A stretch of 64,000 nt of DNA from Hydrangea macrophylla (taxonomy: Eukaryota; Streptophyta; Magnoliopsida; Cornales; Hydrangeaceae). Made by a program: the position numbers and the translations under genes. The stretch covers positions 29,203,501 through 29,267,500 of the forward strand of contig CM066998.1 of NCBI GenBank assembly GCA_033977485.1, in the 5' to 3' direction. Shown in pieces: positions 24,035-35,704 of the stretch (within the stretch, counting starts at the first letter, position 1; every line of letters begins with the position of its first letter). The notes beneath the pieces are model-generated. The model was given only the letters and a program-made list of their open reading frames with translations, did not search any database and had not been told where the DNA came from.

Positions 24035-25425
24035 ATGAATCCTACGACAGGTTACCATAGGGAAAAGCCCTTTGACTTGACCATTTTGGACTTAGTACCT
24101 GATTATGGGTTTCGGAACATGTTTGATCAGTCTTGGTACACGCGATTCTTAAGCCACCACAAGGTTATATTGGAGCGGCCCCTAGAGACAGTGTGGCTTT
24201 TAGCACCCTTATTCTTGGCGTGGATTCAGGCGATGCCCCAGTGGTATCACATGTTGAGCCAGCCTAGGCAAGTCAATATCTCTTGGGTTCGGGAGGCCTC
24301 TGCTACCATGATTAAGGACCCGGCCGCCCCATTCATGTATCGATCTTTCTTCTATAATCGGGAGATTATCTTCAGTCCGACAATGTTATCTACTGCTTTG
24401 GGCATCCCCGAGGAGCCTGAGTCTGACTGTCCCCACCGGGTGGGAGCTCTTGGGATCCCTGATGCCATGATTGTGTGAGAGATTACAAGAGGTGCCGTCC
24501 AGTTCTAGAACAGCTTATCTCTTTTAGAGGATCAGCTATTGACCGATGATTACCACATGCTCCATCTGGTGCTGTGTAATTGCATTTTTGGGACATCTTA
24601 TCACGAGAAGCTTGCACCGTGGTACATTGTGCATTATACGCTGTGGTGACGGTAAAACAAGTATGCCTTCCGTAGTTATATATTGAGTTTCTAGTGCAGC
24701 CCACTCGCTATGTTTCTGCGAAGAAACACCTAAATGGTGCGTGGGCCATTCATAGTGTTGTGACTCGGGCTGGCTTGCACCCCCTCCAGGCTGATGGACT
24801 TCAGACTTCTGTGAGCAGATTCGGTGAAACAGCGGCTCGCTGCTCCGATGCACAGAAGCGAAAGAGGAAAGATAAAGGAAAGGCGAAGGCCGGAACAAAG
24901 AGGAGGAGAGGTGGAGGCACCGACACTGAGGGTGCGGTTTCTGGGGTGCCTACTGAGGTTGAGGAGCTAGATTTAGATGAGGAGGACCCCATTGCTACTG
25001 CATAGCAGTTCGAGTTGAGATAGAGGTCTCACGCTTTGGCCCAAAGAGAATCATCTTTCGTGTCTCTCTAGACTCTCCACACACTCTTTATCGAAGAGAG
25101 GAAGGCGCAGATGTTACTCGAGGGCAAGGTTGACCACCTGGTCACTCAGCTTGATACATTACTGGTTCAGTTGGGGGTCTCTTAGTCATTGCATACACCT
25201 CACCACCCCCCGGCTACCCCACCCACATCTGACCCATTATCTTCTGTTCCACCTCCTTCTGCTGCTCCTTTTACGCCTTCATCATCATCTACACCACCTC
25301 CGGTTGGGACTGTTCCTTCTTTGACCATTCCTTCTAACACCATTTCTGAGACTCCACTTCTGTCACCTTCTGTTGATGCTTTGGCCGTGCCGATCGAGAT
25401 TTTATTTGATGTGGCCGATGATTAG
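24035..25425 (+). pseudogene. Element C extra frame after integrase (env-position, plant transposon-protein-like)
   Basis: ATG at 24035-24037 in CACCATGA context, just after an intron-acceptor-like TTTTAG. The first 148 codons are open: a globular part with IIFSPTMLSTALGIP, which resembles the conserved box of the extra proteins found in many plant gypsy elements. Stops follow at TGA 24476-24478 and several more before 24700. The frame reappears at 24694-25005 with a Lys/Arg-rich nuclear-signal-like stretch, and at 25189-25425 with a Pro/Ser/Thr-rich tail. It may once have been one protein of about 460 residues. I see no signal peptide or clear membrane segment, so envelope function is not supported. 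Confidence 0.5.
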
Positions 25426-27543
25426 TTGTTTCTCCTAGTTGAGAGCTTTGGAGTTTTTGTTGTATTTAGTTTGTTTCTGTTTCTCTCTCCTCTACCTTAT
25501 TTTTCTTTTGGTTATTTGGATGGTTTGGGACTGTATGTGTATTTTAGACACTATGATCACTGTTCTATACTTCCATTGCTTTATCATCCCGGTGATTGGA
25601 TATTTTATTATGTATCTAGATCGTGTTCTATCATGATATATTATTTCTTTTGACATTGGCTGCTTGGAGATTGTATTTTTAGGGTATAGGTTGCTATGCT
25701 TGCTTTTGTTACCATGCTTTTATCATGTGATATCCATCTATTTACATTTGAAAATAAACTTCTGAGGACTTTGTTATTTTCAGTTGGGGGTGGGATGTAG
25801 ATAGATAATCACCTGCACGTGTTCACACTTAGTAATCTGGACATTGTTATTTTCATTTAATGCACATCTCAATTAGAATTGGATTAAAATTAAAAATTGA
25901 AGAAAATTTTAAAATATTGAAGAAATTTGAAAATTTTTCCATTTTTATTCTGAACTTTATTGGTGGAATAACTTTGAACATTCACTCCTGCTTAGTTGTT
26001 GCCAAGCAATTTCACATTCATTTTATTCTCATCCTTTTATAAATTAAGTTCATGCATTTTCCTAGTATCACTGGGATGATTGCATGTGTTGACCTTTCAT
26101 GTATCCAACAATCATATGCACGTGTTAATAGCTTTGTAGAAAATCTAAAAATGAATTAATACGACTATTGTGCTAAAAAAACGAGTAGTGGAAACTAATT
26201 ATCCTTAGTGGGCTTTTGATCCAATCTTTGTTTCTGAGGGAATTTTCACATAAATTTGAATTATTTTTCTTGATTATGCCTATAAAAAAATTCGTTGCAC
26301 TTGTCTCAATTAATTCTTTCCTTTTAGCTACTTATTAGAGGAGAACGTTCAGGATCTACCAACTAAAATCAATAAACATTGAAATGCGAAAACTAAGAAA
26401 TTAAGAAAATGATTTAAGCCGTCGTTACTTATTTCTCAACCACCATCCATATACCTTTACCTATAGAGGCCGTTTTGTCTCGAACCCCTCACCGATTCAA
26501 TATTGCCTATTCTAGTATACAAATACAAACTCCTAGTCCTTTACCTTGACCCCAACGGACCCCATTGCACATCTAAAAATAAATAACTGCGAAAGTATAT
26601 GATTAGAAGAAGAGTAGTTGTGGGAGTTCATCTTTAAAAAAAGGAGAATATGAAAGGATGAAAGTTGGTTGGAGATGTAAAAATAATAAAATGAGATGAT
26701 AAGCTCTGTCATATGTTGAGTTGCGGATTTTGCTTTCTCGTCATCTTTATCTACTACATAAAAGCCAAAAATCCAAAGTCTTAATGATTCTTAATAAATT
26801 AGTTTGAACATGAATACGTAAATTGAGTTATCCACGGGAGTTTGCTCCTCTAGTAAGAAGTATCCTATTCATGAGACTATACACTCTAAATGTTCATCCT
26901 TTATAGAGTCAGGTATGATAGTTTTAGTTACCAAAACATCACTCTTATTAAAGCTTTCATACCATATGCCATCATTATTAAACAAGTTTCTGTGAGACGT
27001 TCATTTGTGAGTGTGAACCCATGTTAGAATTGAGTTGAAATTCCAAGTTCTAGGGGTGTGATGGTCTAAACAACTCTAAATAAGGTTTGACGCATAGCTA
27101 TTAACTTCACAGACACACGGATACATGACTGCGATGCATATGTTATATCTATCTTGGTGGCATGAGAAGCATGTGAATTTCTTTCATGGTTTGCTTGAGG
27201 GTAATATGTCTTTGTAGAGCTAAGTTAATAGTTGAATGGGAGAGACTGTTTTAAAAGTTTTTCTATATCTTTTTTAACATAAAATTGAGAATTTTGTGGG
27301 CATATTCACTGCAAACCCTCACGAGACAATACTCATCCACTAGGGGGAACCTAGGGGTTTAACAGCTTGTTGTATTCGCTAAATGCAACCTCGATTCCTG
27401 CGAAAGTGAATTAGGTAGTATCTCTTTCTTTTTAGATTAGTTTGCTTTAGTTTATTTTTTTTCTTTTAGTCGTTGTAGTACTAGTTTATCTTATTTTTAT
27501 TTTTGCTTTATCGCTAGGGACTAGCAATAAGCTAGTTGGGGGT
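25426..27543 (+). other. Element C 3' untranslated region
   Basis: AT-rich with no supported gene. It shares blocks with element D's 3' region: AGAACGTTCAGGAT at about 26342 (D 32753), and the CCCTCACGAGACAA...CCACTAGGGGGAACC block at about 27317-27360 (D about 33878-33915). This homology ties C and D to one family. CAGTTGGGGGTGGG at about 25780 is another polypurine-like site. Confidence 0.75.
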
Positions 27544-27827
27544 TGTGACAAGCGGGGGTATTTGTAAAATACAACCGCACTAAAAGAAGAAAATACACTG
27601 ATTTAGTTCACAACTCCTTGTCATATCTACACTTTGTGTTACAATGCCAGCTTTTATACGTTTTTATTTTTGCTTTATCGCTAGGGACTAGCAATAAGCT
27701 AGTTGGGGGTTGTGACAAGCGGGGGTATTTGTAAAATACAACCGCACTAAAAGAAGAAAATACACTGATTTAGTTCACAACTCCTTGTCATAACTACACT
27801 TTGTGTTACAATGCCAGCTTTTATACA
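27494..27827 (+). repeat. 167-bp tandem duplication across polypurine tract and LTR start of C
   Basis: 27494-27660 is repeated at 27661-27827 with about one difference. Each copy contains CTAGTTGGGGGT followed by TGTGACAAGCGGGGG, that is, the polypurine tract and the first LTR bases (27544 or 27711). Confidence 0.93.
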
Positions 27828-28561
27828 ATGTAACTAATCTGTGATAAGTTGTGTTGTCTTAGCCATTATTTGTGAAAATCACTATTTTGCTGTGTGAAGA
27901 AATGAATAACAGGATAAGGGAATACTGGACTATAAGCAAGAAAATTCAAAGATGAAAAGTGAAGTTCAAGCGATCGAAGAGGTTTAAGCGACTGAGCTTT
28001 CGATCGATTGAAAACGGTTCAAGCGCTCAAGTAATCCAGAAGTTCAATCGATCGAGTGATGTTCGATCGATCGAACATGCCTTTTATCATAAATGCAGCA
28101 GAAACATTCATTATAACCCTAGCCCTTACGTTGTCTATATATGTTAGTTTGTAAGACGTCCATAGGGACGCCCAACTTGGTTTTCAACAGTTTTAGAGAG
28201 AGATAGAGAGTTTTACATTGTTTTGTAGGTTTCAAAGGATTGGATATTGGTTGCTCTTGGATTTTCTACAAGTTAAGCTTAATATAACATTTCAGGTTTC
28301 ATCTTATTGTTTTATTTGTATTCTGTTTCTAGTTATTCATACCACAAGTAAAGTTAAATGTAGTCTTGCATGTTATTTAGTGATTAAACCATAGCTTTCA
28401 CAATTTTTATGTTAAAATAACAAACAAACAAGGCCTTAATGAATTTTTACATTAAAAATAGATTTGTGACACTCCAGACCATGTCTGAGTAGTCCAAGGG
28501 TTGGGCGATCACGATAAAACAGTGAACTCTAGTCTCTGCCTTGCAGTAGTTTAAAACCTAT

Positions 28562-30189
28562 TGATTCGTGGTGAAAAGTGCATATTTCTAGTGTATTACG
28601 TAGTATTTTATGCATACTTTATCCTCAAAGTCCCTACATTTAGGTTCATTCTAATAACAATGTTCTTTTTATTGTGTTAATGCTAAACTATATGTTTTTG
28701 CATGGTTTTATTGGTATTAGGATGTAAATCAATGAAGTGGAGCTAAAGAAAGTGATTCTGGTGGATAGAACAACAGAAGCAGCTGAGAAAATGGCAATTT
28801 TGACAATGATGACTTCAGATTTGGAAGATTTTCCCAGAGACAAGAAATGTAGATCTTTGAGTTACGGTCGCGTGGCCGCAAACGAGAGGTCAATCCGAGG
28901 TCCGAGTAAAAAGTTATGGCCATTCTCCCATCGGTGTGCAGTGCTGTCAAAATCAGAGGAGTTCAAGCGATTGAAGAGAGTTCAATCGATCGAACCTTCG
29001 ATCGATCGAACTGAGCTCGATCGATCGAACCTTATTTTCACCCAAAAGTTGCGTAAACTCTGTGGGAACCCTATATATACGTCGTTTTGACGCCAGACGA
29101 AGAGAGGACGCTCCAGAACGCAGAAAACAGCAGTTTTGTGTAGTTTTAGGGTTAGATTAGGAGTAGATTAGGTTAGATTAATGTTCTTATTCATCTTTTC
29201 CATTGTTATATTGAAGATTCAAGTTGGTTTCATGTTATTTACAAGTTATAATCAGATTATATTCAGGTTTTTTCTTTCCTTTATCTTTATTGCATTGTTT
29301 ATTAGTTTATATGTTATGATTACATTAGTTTACTATTCCTGCACTAGTTTGATCATGTTTCCGTAGTTTAGACGTTGGGAATATGTGATGAAACATTGAA
29401 TCCCAGCCTCTGCCATGCAATCTTTAGAAACCTTGGGTTCGATCGATCGAAGGTATTTCGATCGATCGAACCAGAGATAGTCAAGCGATCGAAGATAGTT
29501 CGATCGATTGAAGGATGATGCAGTTCGATCGATCGAGAGCGCTTCGATCGATCGAACATGTTAATTCCTGAGATTATTCTTTTAAGTATTCCATGACTTT
29601 CTGTTTTAGAAATCTGTCATCAAATTGTCCCAATAAGCTCAGTTTGTCACAACAGTTTTTAGAACTTAAAGCCTTAAGGCCTTTTCTTCAATGACTTTTG
29701 AAAACCACTTTGAATGCTAACACCATTTAGAGTGCAAGTAATTACCATTGTTTTAAACCGTCTTCCAAGTATTTTAAATCAATTGTGATGATGTAGTCCC
29801 GGTCATGAAAGGGCTATTGATTCTTTATCTTTAGAAAAATACGGAATACTGAAGAGGAATGAACTCCATAGAACGTTAATGAATTTGCTTGGTAGATGGT
29901 TAGGATCAATGTGGATTCACGTGTTTCCAACACCTTTAATTTAGTTTATTTATTTAATTAGTTATGTTTCTATATGTTTAGTTTATTATTTAGTTTAATT
30001 TAATTAATTAGGATTAGTTAGAACCTTCTCTTCTACATTCATCTTTTCTATTTCTTTAGGTTATAACTTAGTAGATATTCTTCCTATTCCTTCCCTGTGG
30101 GATCGACCTGGACTTCCAGTACTATATTACTTGCACGATCACCTACACTTGGGTGTTGCACAAGAGCGCACAACTTTTTAGTCGTGTCA
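28562..30189 (+). repeat. Element D 5' LTR
   Basis: TGATTCGTGG...TCGTGTCA, 1,628 bp. TATA box CTATATATAC is at 29071-29080. A palindrome array (28961-29030) lies just upstream and a second (29437-29557) downstream. The 117-codon frame inside (28737-29090) also occurs in the 3' LTR and crosses the promoter, so I do not call it a gene. Confidence 0.95.
28961..29080 (+). promoter_or_regulatory. Element D LTR promoter: CGATCGATCG array plus TATA box
   Basis: Three CGATCGATCGAAC-type sites and one CGATTGAA variant lie between 28961 and 29030; CTATATATAC at 29071-29080 follows about 40 bp later. The 3' LTR has the same at 34476-34545 and 34586-34595. Confidence 0.6.
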
Positions 30190-30195
30190 AGTTTT

Positions 30196-30213
30196 TGGCG
30201 CCGTTGCCGGGGA
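30196..30213 (+). other. Element D primer-binding site (tRNA-Asp type)
   Basis: TGGCGCCGTTGCCGGGGA begins 6 bases after the LTR end. It is the well known tRNA-Asp complementary primer site of Athila and other plant gypsy elements. Confidence 0.93.
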
Positions 30214-30352
30214 AGGCAACTAGGTTAGGATTTTACTAAGTTATTTCCATTTTTTTTTCTTTTTCTTAAAAAAAAAAAAATTCATTGGACTTTTCTCTCA
30301 CAAGAAAAAAAAAAAAAAAAAAATTTCTTTTGTTTAAATATTTTGGGTAAAC

Positions 30353-32044
30353 ATGTCTTATCCATATTACCCTCCATACAACACAAATACCACGAATGGG
30401 TACACATTAGGTAATGAGAACTATACCCCGAGTTGGCAAGCACCCACATATGATGCACATTATCAACCTGAGTGCTACCAATCACCACAATGGGAAAATA
30501 ATAGTGTTAGTCTCCCATGTTATCAAATATACCAAGAACCTCCACCTGGAGAGTTCTATCAATCGCAATGGGGATATAACCAAAATGAGAGTGTAGGATA
30601 TAGTAGTAGTTCCCATGATTACCAAATGCACCAAGACTTTCCTTCTGGGGAGTCTTGCACACAAACACAATGGGAAGGGGACTATTACCAACAACAATGG
30701 GGTGAAACTTCATATAGTTATAATGAGGAGAATAACCAAGTTGAGGATAATGGTATGTTAGAATTGCTGCTTAGTGAAATGAAAAGGCTAGAGAGTGCAA
30801 TTGATAAATTAGGAGCTAGATATCAACAAGCATTTGATAGCCAACCTTTAGAAGACTATACCAGTCCTTCAACGCTACAACCTAAATTTCAAGACACTAA
30901 CAATGGAATGGAATTAGAGGACAATGATGGGTTCATACCGAGTGAGGTTAACAACTCATTTGAGAAAGTGATAACCCAACAAGAACTCCAAAACCAAACC
31001 ATTGAGCATGAAGTTGTAGAACCATCTTCTCCTCAACATACAACCCCAGACATTAACTCCTTCACTGCCTTGATAAAGTTGCACAATCTCTTTGTCCAGA
31101 GTACTTCAATAGATGACACATATAGTGAGGAGAGTTGCGAGGATGAGAATGAGGTCTTAAAAGATGATGAGAGTTTAGGTGATTGCACGCAACTAGGAAA
31201 GGAGGAGTCCCCTGTTGACTCTACCCCTATCTTTGAAAGTGACCCTAGAGAGGACATAATTGAAAAATCTAAATCTAATTTAGATTCTTGTGATATTCAT
31301 GAACCCTCACCTCTTTCGACCGAAGAGGTGGTGTCACCAAGTTGCCCATCACCTATCCTTGCTATCAATCAAAGCTCTCGTCCTGAGCTTGAATGTTATG
31401 TGTACCCCATTCGTGAACAAACAGAATGTGTTGTGGAAGAGGATGGTAAGGATACTAGCACATGTTCTTCACAAAATTTTAACTTTCAAAATTCTTTGAG
31501 AGAAGACTTGGAAAATATTGGGCCCACTTTAGATGATCTGAAAATTCAACAAGAAGCTAGCAATCTTCTAGACTGCTTGACCTTCTTGAGTGATTATGAC
31601 ATTGAGGCCCAAATAGATAGCTTTATCCAAGTCCAGTCCAAAACCATGTGCATAGAACAGAAATTCAATTCCTATGATTATATCTCCATAGATTCTGTTC
31701 TAGGACAAGCGGAGGGTGGTGAAGCTTCATTAGAACATCACTTCGACCCTGCCCCTTTTATTGAACCATGGCCTCCCCCGTTTTTTAGTATTAAAATAGA
31801 GGCTGTTATAGGAAATACCAACACCAAAGATCGTTTCTTGCATATAATTCCTAAAAAGTGTGGTATTCCTCTTATGATCGTCCCCAATAACTTTGGAAGC
31901 CATTGGTTTTGCATCATCTCCTCTGACCTTGAGCCTGACATTAGTTGGGGGGAGTTGCATTTTTATGAGGATCTCAAAAGTCTTGTCATTGTTAAATTAT
32001 TTCACTGGGAAGATCCTCAAAAAATTTCGGTTGTTACTTTATGA
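30353..32044 (+). CDS. Element D 563-residue protein of unknown family
   Basis: Unbroken frame from ATG 30353, the first ATG after the primer site, to TGA 32042-32044. Residues 1-125 are rich in Tyr, Gln, Asn, Ser and Trp, prion-like in make-up, with a loosely repeated block around Q-x-Y/H-Q-D/E-x-P-x-GE and QWG. A short predicted coiled coil follows at about 133-153 (MLELLLSEMKRLESAIDKL). Residues 155-450 are acidic, Ser/Glu/Asp-rich and probably disordered. About 455-563 look globular, with WPPPFF, a KKCGIPLMIVPNNFGSHWFC segment and several Trp. No zinc knuckle, protease or polymerase motif is visible. It may be a highly diverged gag-like or RNA-binding packaging protein; that is inference. 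Confidence 0.75.
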   Translation: MSYPYYPPYNTNTTNGYTLGNENYTPSWQAPTYDAHYQPECYQSPQWENNSVSLPCYQIYQEPPPGEFYQSQWGYNQNESVGYSSSSHDYQMHQDFPSGESCTQTQWEGDYYQQQWGETSYSYNEENNQVEDNGMLELLLSEMKRLESAIDKLGARYQQAFDSQPLEDYTSPSTLQPKFQDTNNGMELEDNDGFIPSEVNNSFEKVITQQELQNQTIEHEVVEPSSPQHTTPDINSFTALIKLHNLFVQSTSIDDTYSEESCEDENEVLKDDESLGDCTQLGKEESPVDSTPIFESDPREDIIEKSKSNLDSCDIHEPSPLSTEEVVSPSCPSPILAINQSSRPELECYVYPIREQTECVVEEDGKDTSTCSSQNFNFQNSLREDLENIGPTLDDLKIQQEASNLLDCLTFLSDYDIEAQIDSFIQVQSKTMCIEQKFNSYDYISIDSVLGQAEGGEASLEHHFDPAPFIEPWPPPFFSIKIEAVIGNTNTKDRFLHIIPKKCGIPLMIVPNNFGSHWFCIISSDLEPDISWGELHFYEDLKSLVIVKLFHWEDPQKISVVTL

Positions 32045-34076
32045 TAAGTATCTTGATTAACCGAATTTATTAACTGAGTTGTTATATTATGTTCTCTATT
32101 TTTCCTTGTTGCTACTAATGATCTTGCAGGTAGCTTGAAAAAAATGGATATTAACGCTACGAGGTAAAATCCTTCCTTCTCTCGCTTTACTTTACATATC
32201 CATGTGCTTAGTTTAGAGCATTGAGGACAATGTCTAGTTTTAGTTGGGGGGGAGTGAGTCATTGCATGCCTCATATCTTTTTGTTGTACTTTAGTGTCAT
32301 ATACCTGCTTAGCAACATGTAACTCAGTAAATTAAAATCTGCAAAAAATTTAATAATTTTTATTTTTTATTTTTAAAGATAATAAAATGGTTCTTGTATT
32401 TCTCTCATAGTTAATGTAGTTAGTTATGATGCATTAGTGTTATTTTCTGTATGTTATTAGTATGTGATATACTATGGTAGTTTCTTTACTATCTTAGTTA
32501 TAGTATGTTTTATGCTTTTTAATCTTCAAACAACTTTGAGCACGTTGTGACAACCTTGTACATAGCTAAAATGGATTAGTAAGCATAGTTTAAGTGTCTT
32601 GAAAGACTGTAGTAGAGACTAATAACCCAAGTGAGCTTTTGTGCCATTCTTTTGTTTTTGAGGGTTTTATAAAATTACTCTTACTTTTTGAAAAGCGTAT
32701 TCATTCGTTGAAAGTCTCATTTTTTTTCTTCATTTTGACTGATCACTAGAAGAGAACGTTCAGGATTTACCAAATTTAGAGCTCTTGAATTTCCTGAAAT
32801 GAATAATCCTATTAACTTAGAAGATGATTTAGGCCATCTTTTGACCATATATAGATAATATAGCCTTGGCCTACCTCCATGATATTCCTTTACTTCACCT
32901 CTTGAGCTTATCATATTTTCCTTGTCCTCACAATCCTACAGTCTATACCTAACTCCAAATTAGGAGTTCAAGCATCAGTTCTTTATTTAGGTGTGATCGG
33001 GATGTGTTGCATTGACAAGAAGTTTGGTTCTGTGAATAAGGGAAAGTTGGCAAAGAAAAAAAAAATGAAAAAAAAAAGAAAAGAAAAAGAAAAGAAAATA
33101 AAAGGAAAAAAAAAAGCATGAAAAGAAAAAAAAATGCCAATGGTTGTGACAAAAGAAAAAAAGGAATGAAAAGAAGAGTGTGAAAAAAATAAATAAAAGA
33201 AAAGAAGAAGAGAGAGATTGGAGATGTGGGAAGTTTGAAAAGTTATAGTAGACATTCCAATCACATCCTTTGACCCAATTGAATATCACGAGCCTCTTTC
33301 TTCTTTCACTTAATACCTCTTTTTCAAAGTCCTGATGATTTTAAGTAAATTGGATTTGAAGTTAAGGTAATGAAAGAGTTTTCCGCGGTATCTCGCTCTT
33401 CTAGTGAAAAGTATCCTTTCATGAGACTTTGTGCACTAAAATGTCCGTTTTTCTATTTAGATATGAGAAGCATTAGATTCCATTCATATTTACTCTTTAT
33501 AGCTTCCATATCATGAGTGATAATTATTACACCTAATTCAGAGTGATTTTGTCTTGAGAGTGTAATCCCGGTGAGAGTTGAGTCAAAATGAACGTCTTGA
33601 TAGTATCTTAGGTTATGCAAGCTTTGAAATTAAAGTTTTGTATTTTGGTTGTCCATTCACACACACACTTGAAGATTAATAAGTATGGAATATTCTAATG
33701 ACTTTGATCGTAGATTAACTGTAATATGTGTGTTGCATTGCTATGGCTTATTAGAGAGTTTCATGAGATTGTTGAGCTTAACTATATTGCTAAATGAGAG
33801 GAAAAATTTCTTGACAACATTTAAATGAGAACCATTACTATAAACATGAATTTTGTGGGTAGATTCACTGCAAACCCTCACGAGACAACACTCGTCCACT
33901 AGGGGGAACCTAGGGGTTTAAAGGCTTGTTGCATATGCTAAATGCAATCGCGATTCCTGCGAAAGTGAGTTAGGATTTTTACTTTATTTTATTTTATTTT
34001 CAATTTTTAGAGTTAAATAAACACTGTTGTAGTTCGCTTCATTGCTAGGGACTAGCAACGAGCTAGTTGGGGGGTG
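32045..34076 (+). other. Element D 3' untranslated region, purine tract and polypurine tract
   Basis: No gene is supported. An inverted repeat CATTG-AGGA-CAATG at about 32219-32232 precedes TTAGTTGGGGGGG (about 32243-32255), a second polypurine-like site. A purine-rich A/G tract spans about 33050-33220. The terminal polypurine tract AGTTGGGGGG is at 34065-34074, two bases before the 3' LTR. Confidence 0.8.
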
Positions 34077-35704
34077 TGATTCGTGGTGAAAAGTGCATAT
34101 TTCTAGTGTATTACGTAGTATTTTATGCATACTTTATCCTCAAAGTCCCTACATTTAGGTTCATTCTAATAACAATGTTCTTTTTATTGTGTTAATGCTA
34201 AACTATATGTTTTTGCATGGTTTTATAGGTATTAGGATGTAAATCAATGAAGTGGAGCTAAAGAAAGTGATTCTGGTGGATAGAACAACAGAAGCAGCTG
34301 AGAAAATGGCAATTTTGACAATGATGACTTCAGATTTGGAAGATTTTCCCAGAGACAAGAAATGTAGATCTTTGAGTTACGGTCGCGTGGCCGCAAACGA
34401 GAGGTCAATCCGAGGTCCGAGTAAAAAGTTATGGCCATTCTCCCATCGGTGTGCAGTGCTGTCAAAATCAGAGGAGTTCAAGCGATTGAAGAGAGTTCAA
34501 TCGATCGAACCTTCGATCGATCGAACTGAGCTCGATCGATCGAACCTTATTTTCACCCAAAAGTTGCGTAAACTCTGTGGGAACCCTATATATACGTCGT
34601 TTTGACGCCAGACGAAGAGAGGACGCTCCAGAACGCAGAAAACAGCAGTTTTGTGTAGTTTTAGGGTTAGATTAGGAGTAGATTAGGTTAGATTAATGTT
34701 CTTATTCATCTTTTCCATTGTTATATTGAAGATTCAAGTTGGTTTCATGTTATTTACAAGTTATAATCAGATTATATTCAGGTTTTCTCTTTCCTTTATC
34801 TTTATTGCATTGTTTATTAGTTTATATGTTATGATTACATTAGTTTACTATTCCTGCACTAGTTTGATCATGTTTCCGTAGTTTAGACGTTGGGAATATG
34901 TGATGAAACATTGAATCCCAGCCTCTGCCATGCAATCTTTAGAAACCTTGGGTTCGATCGATCGAAGGTATTTCGATCGATCGAACCAGAGATAGTCAAG
35001 CGATCGAAGATAGTTCGATCGATTGAAGGATGATGCTGTTCGATCGATCGAGAGCGCTTCGATCGATCGAACATGTTAATTCCTGAGATTATTCTTTTAA
35101 GTATTCCATGACTTTTTGTTTTAGAAATCTGTCATCAAATTGTCCCAATAAGCTCAGTTTGTCACAACAGTTTTTAGAACTTAAAGCCTTAAGGCCTTTT
35201 CTTCAATGACTTTTGAAAACCACTTTGAATGCTAACACCATTTAGAGTGCAAGTAATTACCATTGTTTTAAACCGTCTTCCAAGTATTTTAAATCAATTG
35301 TGATGATGTAGTCCCGGTCATGAAAGGGCTATTGATTCTTTATCTTTAGAAAAATACGGAATACTGAAGAGGAATGAACTCCATAGAACGTTAATGAATT
35401 TGCTTGGTAGATGGTTAGGATCAATGTGGATTCACGTGTTTCCAACACCTTTAATTTAGTTTATTTATTTAATTAGTTATGTTTCTATATGTTTAGTTTA
35501 TTATTTAGTTTAATTTAATTAATTAGGATTAGTTAGAACCTTCTCTTCTACATTCATCTTTTCTATTTCTTTAGGTTATAACTTAGTAGATATTCTTCCT
35601 ATTCCTTCCCTGTGGGATCGACCTGGACTTCCAGTACTATATTACTTGCACGATCACCTACACTTGGGTGTTGCACAAGAGCGCACAACTTTTTAGTCGT
35701 GTCA
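34077..35704 (+). repeat. Element D 3' LTR
   Basis: 1,628 bp, same ends as the 5' copy; differences noticed at the positions equivalent to 28707, in the T-run near 29272, near 29520 and near 29603. Palindrome arrays lie at 34476-34545 and 34952-35072. Confidence 0.95.

Larger units (their letters stand above)
28562..35704 (+). mobile_element. Element D: complete young non-autonomous Athila-type LTR element
   Basis: 7,143 bp with two LTRs of exactly 1,628 bp, a perfect 5-bp duplication, a tRNA-Asp type primer site and a polypurine tract. The LTRs differ at about four positions by eye and have no length difference, so the insertion is recent. The interior holds one 563-codon frame and no RT, RNase H, integrase or protease, so its movement must rely on proteins supplied in trans. 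LTR ends, 3' blocks and polypurine tract match element C, making a C-like Athila element the likely helper. Confidence 0.93.

Noticed and set aside
24035..24478. Retroviral-type envelope gene in C
   Set aside because: No signal peptide, transmembrane segment or cleavage site is visible; only its position is env-like.
25775..25800. CAGTTGGGGGTGGG followed by TGTAG as the 3' LTR border of C
   Set aside because: Downstream sequence is still homologous to D's internal 3' region, and the tract-plus-LTR start at 27711 gives an LTR of the right size.
28737..29090. 117-codon frame, repeated at 34252-34605
   Set aside because: It lies in both LTRs of D, crosses the palindrome array and TATA box, and has no recognisable domain; LTR sequence open by chance.
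32949..33289. Phe-rich minus-strand frames in D
   Set aside because: Translation of the A/G tract in the 3' untranslated region.
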